NCBI RefSeq assembly: GCF_019429535.1
Contig: NZ_JAHXZM010000005.1
Coordinates: forward strand, 124,001 to 188,000
Direction: 5' to 3'
DNA from: Sphingomonas citricola
Lineage (GTDB): Bacteria; Pseudomonadota; Alphaproteobacteria; Sphingomonadales; Sphingomonadaceae
Length of the DNA: 64,000 bases
Below are positions 16,700 to 26,376 of the stretch, piece by piece; position 1 is the first letter of the stretch; the number at the start of each line of letters is the position of its first letter. A model generated the notes under the pieces. That model made no database searches. It was not told the origin of the DNA and saw nothing but the letters and a program-made list of their open reading frames with translations. The translations under genes and the position numbers were made by a program.

Positions 16700-17164
16700 T
16701 CAAGCAGCTCCGGCTAGATCCTCCCCATGCCCGGCATGGGGAGGGGGACCGCCCGAAGGGCGGTGGAGGGGCGATGCGGCACGCTTAACGGCGTCTGCGA
16801 CCGCATCCGCATCGCGCAAGATGTCCGATGCGGCGATGCGCAGGATGTTTAGCCCGTTCGCCCGCAAGACGGCGTCGCGACGTGCATCGCGAAAAGGGCG
16901 GTCGCCACGATCATGCGCCTCGCCATCCACCTCGACCGCCAGTCGAGACGCGGGACAATAAAAGTCGAGCACGTATCCGGCGAGCGGGTGCTGGCGGCGA
17001 AATTTCACACCGGAGCTACGGCGGCGCAGGCGCTGCCACAGCAGGACCTCCGGAAGCGTCATGGCACGGCGTAACGAGCGCGCATGCCGAACAGGTGAAG
17101 CCCCTCCACCGTGCTGCGCACGGTCCCCCTCCCCATGCGGGGCATGGGGAGGATTGATGGTCAC
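16700..17164 (-). CDS. DUF559 (Vsr-like PD-(D/E)XK) endonuclease-domain protein inside a TIR-flanked element
   Basis: The core (residues about 30-125) is a DUF559 domain, a relative of very-short-patch repair and other PD-(D/E)XK nucleases: SLRRAMTLPEVLLWQRLR, GVKFRRQHPLAGYVLDFYC (Asp), RLAVEVDGEAHD (Glu-x-Asp), RDAVLRANGLNILRI. The first about 27 and last about 20 residues are the translated inverted repeats. A GTG at 17164 overlaps the pntAA stop (GTGA); the internal ATG at residue 35 (MTLPEV) is the start that fits the domain alone. The stop abuts the pntAB start. The gene splits a normally adjacent pair, a sign of insertion. Activity is predicted only. Confidence 0.85.
   Translation of the reverse strand: MTINPPHAPHGEGDRAQHGGGASPVRHARSLRRAMTLPEVLLWQRLRRRSSGVKFRRQHPLAGYVLDFYCPASRLAVEVDGEAHDRGDRPFRDARRDAVLRANGLNILRIAASDILRDADAVADAVKRAASPLHRPSGGPPPHAGHGEDLAGAA
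16748..16764. repeat. HP2 hairpin, left end of the DUF559 element
   Basis: Stem accgccc / gggcggt with loop gaa. Compared with the right-end copy, two stem pairs are changed (C-G to T-A, and C-G to G-C) yet stay paired. Confidence 0.75.
17108..17124. repeat. HP2 hairpin, right end of the DUF559 element
   Basis: Stem accgtgc / gcacggt with a 3-base loop. It is the covarying partner of the left-end hairpin at 16748-16764. Confidence 0.75.
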
Positions 17165-18285
17165 GCGGACAGCCTCGCGTTGACGATCTGCCCGTCGCGG
17201 GTCAGCCGGACCGCGTCGCCGATCTCGGCGTCGAGCACCGGGCGCCCCTGATCCTTGTCCCAGAAGGTCGACAGGAAATTGTAGAGGTTGCGCGCAAACA
17301 GCGCCGAGGCATCGGTCGCGAGCCGGCTGGCGACGTTGCGGTGGCCGATGATCCTGACGCCGTGGCGTTCGACGACCTCGCCCGCGACCGCGCCCTCGAC
17401 GTTGCCACCCTGTTCGACCGCGAGGTCGACGATGACCGAGCCGGCGCGCATCGTCGCGAGCTGCGCGTCGCTGACCAGCCGCGGCGCGGGGCGGCCGGGG
17501 ATCAGCGCGGTGGTGATGACGATGTCCTGTTTCGCGATATGCGCGGACACGAGTTCGGCCTGCGCGGCCTGATACTCGGGCGACATCTCGCCGGCATAGC
17601 CGCCCGCGCCCTCGCCCTCGATGCCCTTCACGTTCTCGACGAAGATGGGTTTCGCGCCGAGTGACTGGATCTGCTCGCGCGTGGCGGACCGGACGTCGGT
17701 CGCGGATACCTGCGCGCCCAGCCGCCGCGCGGTCGCGATCGCCTGCAAGCCGGCGACGCCGACCCCCATCACGAACACCTTGGCGGCGCTGACCGTGCCC
17801 GCCGCGGTCATCATCATCGGGAAGGCGCGACCATATTCGGCCGCGGCGTCGAGCACCGCCTTGTATCCCGCCAGGTTCGACTGCGACGACAGGATATCCA
17901 TCGACTGCGCGCGCGTGATGCGCGGCATGAACTCCATCGCCAGCGCCTCGAACCCTGCATCGGCGTAGCTCTCGACCCGCGCACGTTCACCGAAGGGATT
18001 GAGCCCGGCGACGATCCACGCCCCCGTCGCGGCCCCCGCGATCGTGGCGACGTTGGGGCCCTGCACGCCGAGCAGGATGTCCGCGCCCGCCACGGTCGCC
18101 GCGCGGTCACCCACGCTCGCCCCCGCCGCGGCGTAATCGGCGTCGGCGTAGGAAGCGCGGACGCCCGCGCCCGCCTCCACCGCGACATCGGCCCCCAGGC
18201 CGACGAATTTCTTCACCGTTTCCGGTGTCGCCGCGACGCGGCGCTCGCCGTCCGCCCCCTCGGCCAGGACAGCGATCTTCACCAT
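17161..18285 (-). CDS. pntAA: NAD(P)+ transhydrogenase subunit alpha, NAD-binding part
   Basis: This soluble domain I binds NAD(H) and passes hydride to PntB. The 374-residue protein resembles alanine dehydrogenase: MVKIAVLAEGADGERRVAATPETVKKF at the start, the NAD motif FVMGVGVAGLQAIATARRLGAQV, the mobile loop near GEGAGGYAGEMSPEYQAAQAEL, and PAPRLVSDAQLATMRAGSVIVDLA. The start is the ATG at 18285, two bases after the subunit IV stop; in-frame codons further upstream would run through that gene. Confidence 0.95.
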   Translation of the reverse strand: MVKIAVLAEGADGERRVAATPETVKKFVGLGADVAVEAGAGVRASYADADYAAAGASVGDRAATVAGADILLGVQGPNVATIAGAATGAWIVAGLNPFGERARVESYADAGFEALAMEFMPRITRAQSMDILSSQSNLAGYKAVLDAAAEYGRAFPMMMTAAGTVSAAKVFVMGVGVAGLQAIATARRLGAQVSATDVRSATREQIQSLGAKPIFVENVKGIEGEGAGGYAGEMSPEYQAAQAELVSAHIAKQDIVITTALIPGRPAPRLVSDAQLATMRAGSVIVDLAVEQGGNVEGAVAGEVVERHGVRIIGHRNVASRLATDASALFARNLYNFLSTFWDKDQGRPVLDAEIGDAVRLTRDGQIVNARLSA

Positions 18286-18287
18286 GG

Positions 18288-18413
18288 TCAGGCGATCAGC
18301 CAGATGACGAAGAAGGCGATGATCGCGACCGCGAGTGCGCCCCATTTCATCATCGCGATCACGCGATCGTAGGTGGAGACGTGCGCCTTCAACTGCGACG
18401 GTTGGGCAGCCAT
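18288..18413 (-). CDS. aa3-type cytochrome c oxidase subunit IV
   Basis: A 41-residue single-helix protein: MAAQPSQLKAHVSTYDRV, then a hydrophobic helix AMMKWGALAVAIIAFFVIWLI. The H-x-x-T-Y-x-x-F/V-x-x-x-x-KWG pattern is that of the small bacterial aa3 oxidase subunit IV. The start at 18413 was chosen because residues upstream of it are unlike the family. It lies two bases before pntAA. In sphingomonads this small gene often leads the pnt operon. Its effect on oxidase activity is unknown. Confidence 0.8.
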   Translation of the reverse strand: MAAQPSQLKAHVSTYDRVIAMMKWGALAVAIIAFFVIWLIA

Positions 18414-18574
18414 ATGGTCCTCTCGAGACGTGGTCGTTTCGTGCCCGACCCTATGCACGCCCGCGCGCGCTGGCAACGGCCGATGTGAGACGCATCGCAT
18501 GTCTAATCATGGGACGGTTTAAGCTCGGCTTTACTCCATTACGCTATTTACATGCCCGATAACCTGTCGGGAAC

Positions 18575-19999
18575 ATGGGAATGACGCGCAACGGGCAGCG
18601 CTTATTGATGCTGATCGACGAGGAGCCGGCGCAGCGACGGCTGGTCGCGGCGCTGGCCGCGCGCGGCGGCTGGCGCACGTTGTTCGCGAACGACGGCGAG
18701 ATGGCGCTGGCGACGCTCGGCACGCACGAGGGGATGCAGCTCGACGCGATCGTGCTCGATCACTGGTCGGACGATGCGGCCGCCGCCGCGCTGATCGCCG
18801 AACTGCGCGCCAACCGCCCCTCGCTTCCGATCCTGATGCTGACCGCCAACGGATCGGTCGCGCACGCGGTATCGGCGATGCGGGCGGGCGCGACCGATTT
18901 CCTGGTCAAGCCGCTCGCGCCCGAACGCCTTCTACAGGCGCTCGACGCCGCGGTCGCGGGAAGTGCCGCGGGTGAGCTGCGCCCCCTGACCGAGAAAATC
19001 CCCGCGATGCTCGGGTTCGACGAGATCGTCGGCTCGGCACCCGAATTCCGCGCCGCGCTCGCGATCGCGGCCAAGGCGGCACGCGCGCGCGTCTGCGTCC
19101 TGATCGAGGGCGAGCCGGGGGTCGGCAAGGAAGTGGTGGCGGAGGCGATCCACAATGCGTCCCCGCGCAGCCGCACGCAGATGGTGACGATCGACTGCGG
19201 CGCGCTGCCCGCCAATCTGATCGAGAGCGAGTTGTTCGGGCACGAGAAGGGCGCATTCACCGGCGCGTTCGAGCGCAAGGTCGGGCGTCTCGTCGAGGCG
19301 GACGGCGGAACCGTGTTCCTCGACCACGTCGACGCGATCCCGCTGGAGGCGCAGGCGAAGCTGCTGCGGCTGCTGCAATTGGGCGAGGTTCACCCGATCG
19401 GCGCGCGCCACCCGCGCGACGTCGACGTGCGCGTCCTCGCGGCGAGCGACAAGAATCTGGCCGAGGAGGTCGAGGCCGAGCGGATGCGCGAGGATCTGTT
19501 CTACCGGTTGAACGCGGTACAGGTGACGATCCCCCCGCTTCGCGCGCGCGCGGGCGACATCCCGGCGCTGTCACGCCACCTGCTCGCGCGGATCGCAGGG
19601 CAGCCGGGGTTGCGCGAACTGGGGATCACCGACGACGCGCTGGCGCTGCTGGTCGACTATCACTGGCCCGGCAACGTCCGCCAGTTGCAGGACGCGTTGT
19701 TCCGCGCCGCGGTGCTGTGCGAGGGCGACGCGCTGACCCGCGCCGATTTCCCGCAGATCGCCGCCGTCGGCGGACGACCGGCGCGCGGTGGCCCCGCGCC
19801 GATGGCGCAGTCGGGCGGCGTGACGCTGTTCCTCGCCGACGGCAATCTGCGCCCGCTCGAGCAGATCGAGGCCGACGTGATCCGGCTGGCGATCGGTCAC
19901 TATCGCGGTCGCATGACCGAGGTCGCGCGGCGGCTGGGGATCGGGCGATCGACGCTGTATCGCAAGCTGAGCGAATTAGGGATCGACAGCGCGGCTTGA
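18575..19999 (+). CDS. Sigma-54-type response regulator (receiver-AAA+-Fis) with altered Walker B
   Basis: The 474-residue protein has a receiver domain (residues 8-125: D15/E16, phosphoacceptor D62, T90, K112), an AAA+ domain with Walker A GEPGVGKE (179-186) and the sigma-54 contact loop GAFTGA (226-231), and a Fis-type helix-turn-helix at the end (VARRLGIGRSTLYRKLSELGI). The Walker B sequence reads TVFLDH: the expected Glu after D250 is His251, which could reduce ATP hydrolysis. No histidine kinase gene is nearby. A small hairpin (18555-18571) precedes the start; a second ATG follows at 18581. Confidence 0.88.
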   Translation: MGMTRNGQRLLMLIDEEPAQRRLVAALAARGGWRTLFANDGEMALATLGTHEGMQLDAIVLDHWSDDAAAAALIAELRANRPSLPILMLTANGSVAHAVSAMRAGATDFLVKPLAPERLLQALDAAVAGSAAGELRPLTEKIPAMLGFDEIVGSAPEFRAALAIAAKAARARVCVLIEGEPGVGKEVVAEAIHNASPRSRTQMVTIDCGALPANLIESELFGHEKGAFTGAFERKVGRLVEADGGTVFLDHVDAIPLEAQAKLLRLLQLGEVHPIGARHPRDVDVRVLAASDKNLAEEVEAERMREDLFYRLNAVQVTIPPLRARAGDIPALSRHLLARIAGQPGLRELGITDDALALLVDYHWPGNVRQLQDALFRAAVLCEGDALTRADFPQIAAVGGRPARGGPAPMAQSGGVTLFLADGNLRPLEQIEADVIRLAIGHYRGRMTEVARRLGIGRSTLYRKLSELGIDSAA

Positions 20000-20029
20000 G
20001 GCGCGGCACGCGCATGCTAGGCTGGCCGC

Positions 20030-20771
20030 ATGGCGACGCACATCCTCCATCACCGGCGCTGCATCGGGCATCGGGCTCGCCTGCGCGCAACATCTGGCGG
20101 CGCATGGCGCGCAGCGGGTGGTGCTGGTCGACCGCGACGCCGACGCGCTGGCGCGGATCGAATTGCCCGTCAGCATCGACCGGCTGATCGGCGACGTGCG
20201 CGACGAGGCGATGTGGGACGACGCCGCCCCGCTGCTCGCCGGGATCGACGCTGCGGTCATCAACGCGGGCGTCGCGGGGGCGGGGGCGATCGCCGAGCTG
20301 TCGTTCGCCGAGTGGCAGCGGATCGTCTCGGTCAATCTCGATGGCGCGTTCCTGACGCTTCGTGCCGCGATGCGCGCGATGAAGGACACGGGCGGCGCGA
20401 TCGTCGCGACGGGTTCGGCCGCCGGGATCAAGCCCGAGCCGGGCGTCTCGGCCTATGGCGCGTCGAAGGCGGCGCTGCTTCATCTGGTCAAGGTCGCCGC
20501 GAAGGAAGGCGCGCCTGACCGCATTCGCGTCAATGCGGTCGCCCCCGCCGGGGTCGAGACGCCGGTGTGGGACGCGGTGCCGATGTTCGCCGATCGCGCC
20601 GCACAGATCGGGCGCGACGCGGCGTTCGCGGAACTGGCGGCAATGGCAACCCCGCTCGGCCGCTATGCCAAACCTGCGGAGATCGCGGCACAGGTCGCGT
20701 TCCTGCTGTCGGACGCCGCGGCGCTGATCACCGGCGCGACGCTTGTCTGCGACGGCGGCTATACGCTGTAG
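20030..20771 (+). pseudogene. SDR family oxidoreductase, frameshifted in the Rossmann motif
   Basis: From ATG 20030 the first six codons read MATHIL; one extra C near 20047-20048 then breaks the frame. Removing it restores MATHILITGASGIG-type coding (ITGAASGIGLACAQHLAAHG) in frame with the long remainder, which carries VINAGVAGAG, the catalytic GSAAGIKPEPGVSAYGASKAA and the end LVCDGGYTL. Without the correction the longest frame starts at a GTG at 20118 and lacks the whole nucleotide-binding turn. Either a real inactivating mutation or a base-calling error in a CC run. It follows the sigma-54-type regulator by 30 bases. Confidence 0.8.
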
Positions 20772-20772
20772 C

Positions 20773-21657
20773 TTACCACAGCACGCCCTTTTCGGGTTGC
20801 AGCGGCTTGGGCGCCTCGTCACCGATCGCCTGAAGCAGATCGATCTCGATCGTGCGGCACATCCCCGTCAGCGGCACGTCGTGAACGGTGTTGGCGAACG
20901 GATCGACCAGATCCTCGCCGATTGCGAGCACCGCGAGGAACATCAGGCTCGCGACGGTCGAGCCGAGCGGGGTGGCGTAGCCCAGCGTCTCGACCAAACC
21001 GATCGGCAGCAGGATCGCGAAGACGTGGGTGAACAGCGTCGGCAGGAAACGATACTGGTTGGGCAGCGGCGTGTTCTTGATCCGCTCCATCCCGCCCTGC
21101 GCGTTGGCGATGTCGACCAGCACCGCCTCCATCTGCGTCTGCTGGATCGTGTCGATCCAGCCGTTGCGGCGCGCGATGTCGATGCGGCGGCCGGTGCCGT
21201 CGAGCAGACCGTTAGCGACGTTCGTCCGCTCGAGCGAGGGATGCGCCTCGTCTTCCGACAGATACTTGAGGACGACCTCGTCGACGGCCTGCTTGCGCAA
21301 CTGGCAGCGCAGCGCGTTGACGTAGGCGATCTGGCGCAGGACGATCGTCCGCTTCATGTCGCGCGCTTCCGGGTCGGGCAGGAAATTGCGCGCGGCGCGT
21401 GCGATGCTGCGCGACGCGTTGATCATCGCGCCCCACAAGGTGCGCGCCTCCCACCAGCGATCATAGGCGGAATTGACGCGGAAGCCGAGGAACAGCGCGA
21501 GCACCGATCCGAACAGCGTCAGCGGCAGTGACGGCGCGCGGAACGGGAACTGCATGTAGATGATGGTGACGATCACGTCCCAGACGAACAGGACGGTGAG
21601 CGGTTTCCAGACCTCGAGGGCGATCTGCTTGGCGCGTGGTACGGAAGTGACGATCAT
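20773..21657 (-). CDS. Bestrophin family ion channel
   Basis: A 294-residue membrane protein of the bestrophin/UPF0187 family. Signature segments are LFGSVLALFLGFRVNSAYDRWWEARTLWG near residues 47-75 and the C-terminal TPLGSTVASLMFLAVLAIGEDLVDPFANT. Bacterial homologues form pentameric channels, cation- or anion-selective. The stop codon lies two bases from the end of the convergent SDR gene. It is last in a minus-strand run after folP, but has its own promoter-like sequence. Confidence 0.9.
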   Translation of the reverse strand: MIVTSVPRAKQIALEVWKPLTVLFVWDVIVTIIYMQFPFRAPSLPLTLFGSVLALFLGFRVNSAYDRWWEARTLWGAMINASRSIARAARNFLPDPEARDMKRTIVLRQIAYVNALRCQLRKQAVDEVVLKYLSEDEAHPSLERTNVANGLLDGTGRRIDIARRNGWIDTIQQTQMEAVLVDIANAQGGMERIKNTPLPNQYRFLPTLFTHVFAILLPIGLVETLGYATPLGSTVASLMFLAVLAIGEDLVDPFANTVHDVPLTGMCRTIEIDLLQAIGDEAPKPLQPEKGVLW

Positions 21658-21726
21658 GACGCGCCTGTAACCAGCATCGCCCGAAACGGATGCATGATTA
21701 GTGCAAGATGGATCGCCGAGAAACGT

Positions 21727-21755
21727 ATTGAAACGGCCCGATCGGGCGCGGTCAA
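21727..21755 (-). promoter_or_regulatory. Predicted promoter of the bestrophin gene with palindromic spacer
   Basis: On the minus strand: TTGACC (21755-21750), a 17-base spacer, TTCAAT (21732-21727). The spacer contains the perfect 12-bp palindrome GCCCGATCGGGC (21736-21747), placed where a regulator could bind between the -35 and -10 boxes. It lies 70 bases ahead of the start codon. Confidence 0.45.
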
Positions 21756-21780
21756 CGAAACCGAAACGTGGCGGTCACGG

Positions 21781-22827
21781 TCAGCCGACGAGCGCGCGAT
21801 CGCGCAGGCCCCGCCAGACGCGCAGTGCCTGTACCGTTTCCGCAACGTCGTGGACGCGGAGCAGTTGAACCCCCGCCTCGGCCCCCTTGAGCGCGAGCGC
21901 GACCGATCCGCCGAGCCGTTCGGCCACCGGCGCCTCGTTCGACAGCGCACCGATCAACCGTTTGCGGCTGGCACCGAGCATGATGGGGCAGCCGAGCGCG
22001 TGAAAGATCGACAGGTTGTTGAGCAGCGCCAGATTGTCCGACAGCGACTTGCCGAACCCGATGCCGGGATCGACCGCGATCCGCGTGCGGTCGACGCCCG
22101 CTGCTACCACCGCGTCGATGCGCGCCTCCAGCCAGTCGAATACCTCGGTCACGACATCGGCGTAACCGCTGCCGCCGTGCGGACCCGTTTTCGGGTCGGG
22201 CGAATGCATCAGGATGACGGGCGCGCCGCTGCGCGCGACGATCGCGGGCGCGCGATCGTCCCACAACAAGGCGGCGACGTCGTTGACGATCCCCGCCCCC
22301 GCGGCGAGCGCGGCATCCATCACCGCGGCCTTGCGCGTATCGATCGAGACGAGCACGCCCGCGCCCGCCAGCCGTTCGATCACGGGCGCGACGCGGCGGG
22401 CCTCGTCCTCTTCCCACACCAACGGCGCGCCGGGGCGGGTCGATTCGCCGCCGACGTCGATCAGCGCCGCCCCCGCCGCGGCCATCGCCACCCCGGCGGC
22501 CGCGGCGGCGGCGGGATCGTCCATGTTGGCGCCCCCGTCGGAGAAGCTGTCGGGGGTGACGTTCAGGATGCCTGCCACCTGCGGCTGATCGAAGCGGAGC
22601 GTGCGAGCGCCGAGCTGCCACGCCGGCCGGGCTGCGGTGACGCGCGCGTGGAGCATCGCGGCACGCTCCCCCAGCCCCGCGATCGCGGCAACGGGCACGA
22701 TGTGGCGCCCTCCGCCGTCGCGCACCTCATAGGCCGCGAACCATTGCATCCCGCCCGCGAGCCGCGCGACCGCGCCGTCTGCGTGCGCCGCGGGGGTGTC
22801 GACGAACTGGACCGGGCGCAGGTGCAT
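21781..22827 (-). CDS. folP: Dihydropteroate synthase
   Basis: FolP condenses 4-aminobenzoate with hydroxymethyl-dihydropterin diphosphate. The 348-residue protein has the pterin site VAGILNVTPDSFSDGG (about residues 82-97), DVGGESTRPGAPLV, SIDTRKAAVMDAAL, the conserved VNDV and DPGIGFGKSLSDNLALL, and SRKRLIGAL. About 75 residues precede the catalytic barrel, longer than E. coli FolP. It lies 9 bases after ccrM. Other folate genes here are folA and thyA. Confidence 0.94.
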   Translation of the reverse strand: MHLRPVQFVDTPAAHADGAVARLAGGMQWFAAYEVRDGGGRHIVPVAAIAGLGERAAMLHARVTAARPAWQLGARTLRFDQPQVAGILNVTPDSFSDGGANMDDPAAAAAAGVAMAAAGAALIDVGGESTRPGAPLVWEEDEARRVAPVIERLAGAGVLVSIDTRKAAVMDAALAAGAGIVNDVAALLWDDRAPAIVARSGAPVILMHSPDPKTGPHGGSGYADVVTEVFDWLEARIDAVVAAGVDRTRIAVDPGIGFGKSLSDNLALLNNLSIFHALGCPIMLGASRKRLIGALSNEAPVAERLGGSVALALKGAEAGVQLLRVHDVAETVQALRVWRGLRDRALVG

Positions 22828-22836
22828 CGCGGAGGC

Positions 22837-24147
<1,311 letters not shown>

Positions 24148-24806
24148 ACCCGGGGCGACAAACGCGAACGGCAGTTCGGCCTGCGCCACCGGCGCGAAGC
24201 TGCGGCGGTGAATCGGCGCGGGGCCATGCTCGCGCAGCGCCTTCAGGTGCGCGGCGCACCCGTAGCCCTTGTTCGAATGCCAGCCGTAATGCGGCCAGGT
24301 TTCGGCATGCGCGATCATGATCCGGTCGCGCGTGTGCTTGGCGATGATCGAGGCAGCGGCGATCGAGCGGCTGACCGCGTCGCCACCCACGATCGGCGTC
24401 GCGGCGTAGCTCCAACGCGGCAGGCGGTTGCCGTCGACCAGAACGTGACCGGGCGCGTGACCGAGTACGGCGGCGAGCCGGTCGACCGCGAGCGTCATCG
24501 CCTTCATCGTCGCGCAGTAGATGTTCAACCGGTCGATCTCGTCCGCCTCGACCACGCCGATGCCGACGATCGCGCACGCCATCAGGCGATCGTGCAGCCG
24601 CGCACGCTCGCCGGCGGGCAGCTTTTTCGAGTCGTCGATACCGCGCGGGACACCCCTGGCGGGCAGCACGACCGCCGCGGCGACGACGGGTCCGGCGAGC
24701 GGGCCCCTGCCCGCCTCGTCGACCCCCGCGACCGGGGGCAGGCAGAGCTTTTCGTGGCGCAGACCTGGTTTGATATCGGGTTTGGAATGGGGCCTGGGGC
24801 GGGGCA

Positions 24807-25976
24807 TCAGACGCGCCACGGCGGAAAGCGGCGATATTCGCCCGCGGTATAGAGCCGCAGCGCGTTGCCGGCGGGATCGATGAGGGATGCCTCACGCCAG
24901 CCCCACGGTTGGTCGACCGGATCGGTGACCGCGATCCCCGCGGCGCGCGCGGCGGCGACCGCGCCGTCGAGGTCGGCGATCTCGAGATAGACAATCGCGG
25001 CGTTGGCCACCTCGTCCGCGGCCTCGACCGAGAGCGTCGTGCCGCCGCCGGTTTCGAAACGCGCGTAGCGATCGCCGCTGTCGACGATGCGTGTCAGGCC
25101 GAGCGCCTCGTAGAAGGCGACGCTCGCCGCGTGGTCGGTGGCGGGCAGTGTGACCTGATTGAGCGACGCACGCGCGCCCGGCACGTCGCGCACCAGCGCG
25201 TGCCCCATCGGCCCGTGCCCCGCACCCAGTCCGGGCGCCTCGAGCAGCGCGAGCCGCACGAACAGGCGCGCACGCGCGACCGCGTCGACCAGCGACAGGC
25301 CACGCCCCAGCCCCTCGGCGATCGCGCTCGCCAGCGTGCAACCGGTGCCGTGGGTATGGATCGTGTCGATCCGCGGCGCGGACCAGCGCGTCACCGTCCC
25401 GTCGGGCGCGATCAGGCGATCGACCACGGTGTCGCCCGCGGCGTGCCCGCCCTTGACCAGCACATGAGCGCCGACTTCGTCGGCATAGGCGCGTGCTTCG
25501 TCCTCCACCGCATCGTCGGGCAGGTCGGGGCGCCCGCACAGCACGCGGAACTCGGGCAGATTGGGCGTGACCAGCGTCGCGAGCGCGGCGAGCCGCCGCA
25601 TTGCGGCGATCGTCGCCTCGTCGGCGAGCGCGGCGCCGCTGGTCGCGACCATCACGGGGTCGAACACGATCAGGTCGCCGTACAGGCCGGAGGCGAGTTC
25701 GTCGGCTACCACGTGGGCGATCGCCGCGCCGCCCAGCATCCCGATCTTGACCGCGTCGACGCCGATATCCCGGGCGACACAGGCCATCTGCTGGACGACG
25801 AAGGCGGGCGGGACCGGGTGGACGTGCTCGACCCCGAGCGTGTTCTGCGCGGTGAGCGCGGTCACCGCGGTCATCGCGTGGCCGCCCAGCATCGTCACCG
25901 TCTTGATGTCGGCCTGGATACCCGCGCCGCCGCCCGAATCCGAGCCGGCGACGATCAGGATGCGCGGGATCGTCAT
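24807..25976 (-). CDS. thiD: Hydroxymethylpyrimidine (phospho)kinase fused to a VOC domain
   Basis: Residues 1-258 are ThiD, which phosphorylates HMP to HMP-PP for thiamine synthesis: [19 protein letters not shown] at the start, [26 protein letters not shown]-like [10 protein letters not shown], and the ATP-site [14 protein letters not shown]. In the same frame residues about 268-389 form a VOC (glyoxalase/bleomycin-resistance fold) domain: [23 protein letters not shown] and the end [17 protein letters not shown]. That domain is usually a separate small protein. The role of the fusion is unknown. The stop codon overlaps the rnhB start. Confidence 0.88.
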   Translation of the reverse strand: MTIPRILIVAGSDSGGGAGIQADIKTVTMLGGHAMTAVTALTAQNTLGVEHVHPVPPAFVVQQMACVARDIGVDAVKIGMLGGAAIAHVVADELASGLYGDLIVFDPVMVATSGAALADEATIAAMRRLAALATLVTPNLPEFRVLCGRPDLPDDAVEDEARAYADEVGAHVLVKGGHAAGDTVVDRLIAPDGTVTRWSAPRIDTIHTHGTGCTLASAIAEGLGRGLSLVDAVARARLFVRLALLEAPGLGAGHGPMGHALVRDVPGARASLNQVTLPATDHAASVAFYEALGLTRIVDSGDRYARFETGGGTTLSVEAADEVANAAIVYLEIADLDGAVAAARAAGIAVTDPVDQPWGWREASLIDPAGNALRLYTAGEYRRFPPWRV

Positions 25977-26001
25977 GCGCGTCGCGTCGGCCGGGCGGGC
26001 G

Positions 26002-26229
26002 TCAATGCGCGCGGGCGTGGCGCGTGGTGGAGGCGGGATGCCGCTTCAGCAGCGTCCCGACGCGCGCGGGCCGGTCGAGCAATTCGCCGCCACAATCGGG
26101 GCAGCGTTCGTCGAGCGCGTCGGCACAATCGGCGCAGAAGGTATTCTCCAGCGAGCAGATGAAGGCGCCGCCCTCGTCGGCGGGCAGATCGACGCCGCAG
26201 CGTTCGCAGTCGGGGCGCATTTCGAGCAT
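26002..26229 (-). CDS. DUF1272 zinc-ribbon-like protein
   Basis: A 75-residue protein with four CxxC-type pairs: CERC at residue 8, FICS and FCADC, and CPDC. The sequence [18 protein letters not shown] is the standard opening of DUF1272. It probably binds zinc. Function unknown. The start at 26229 is chosen by homology; a longer frame begins upstream but adds unlike residues. It is the first gene of the thiD-rnhB-ccrM-folP run, 25 bases ahead of thiD. Confidence 0.8.
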   Translation of the reverse strand: MLEMRPDCERCGVDLPADEGGAFICSLENTFCADCADALDERCPDCGGELLDRPARVGTLLKRHPASTTRHARAH

Positions 26230-26376
26230 GGGGGCGAGATAGCGACGCGCGCGCGTCCGGGAAAGTGGGACCGGGGAGACGGAGAAAGGTGCGGGCACCG
26301 CGACCTTGGCCGCGGATGGACTTGGCGCGGGCGCCGACTACAAGTCGAGGCGTTGTTCGCAGGCCCGACCCGACCC

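Larger units (their letters stand above)
16718..17154. mobile_element. 437-bp DUF559 element with 55-bp terminal inverted repeats
   Basis: The left terminus (16718-16772) and the reverse complement of the right terminus (17100-17154) align without gaps and match at 49 of 55 positions. Each terminus folds into two hairpins: HP1, cctccccatgc / gcatggggagg (16720-16744 and 17128-17152), and HP2, 7-bp stems at 16748-16764 and 17108-17124. Two of the HP2 base pairs differ between the ends by compensatory changes. The only gene inside is the DUF559 endonuclease. No target duplication of more than two bases is evident. No transposase is present, so movement, if any, would depend on the endonuclease or host functions. 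Confidence 0.75.

Noticed and set aside
16700-17164. DUF559 gene as a part of the transhydrogenase
   Set aside because: It has no helices or nucleotide-binding motifs, and both of its ends are inverted repeats, so it is an insertion rather than a subunit.
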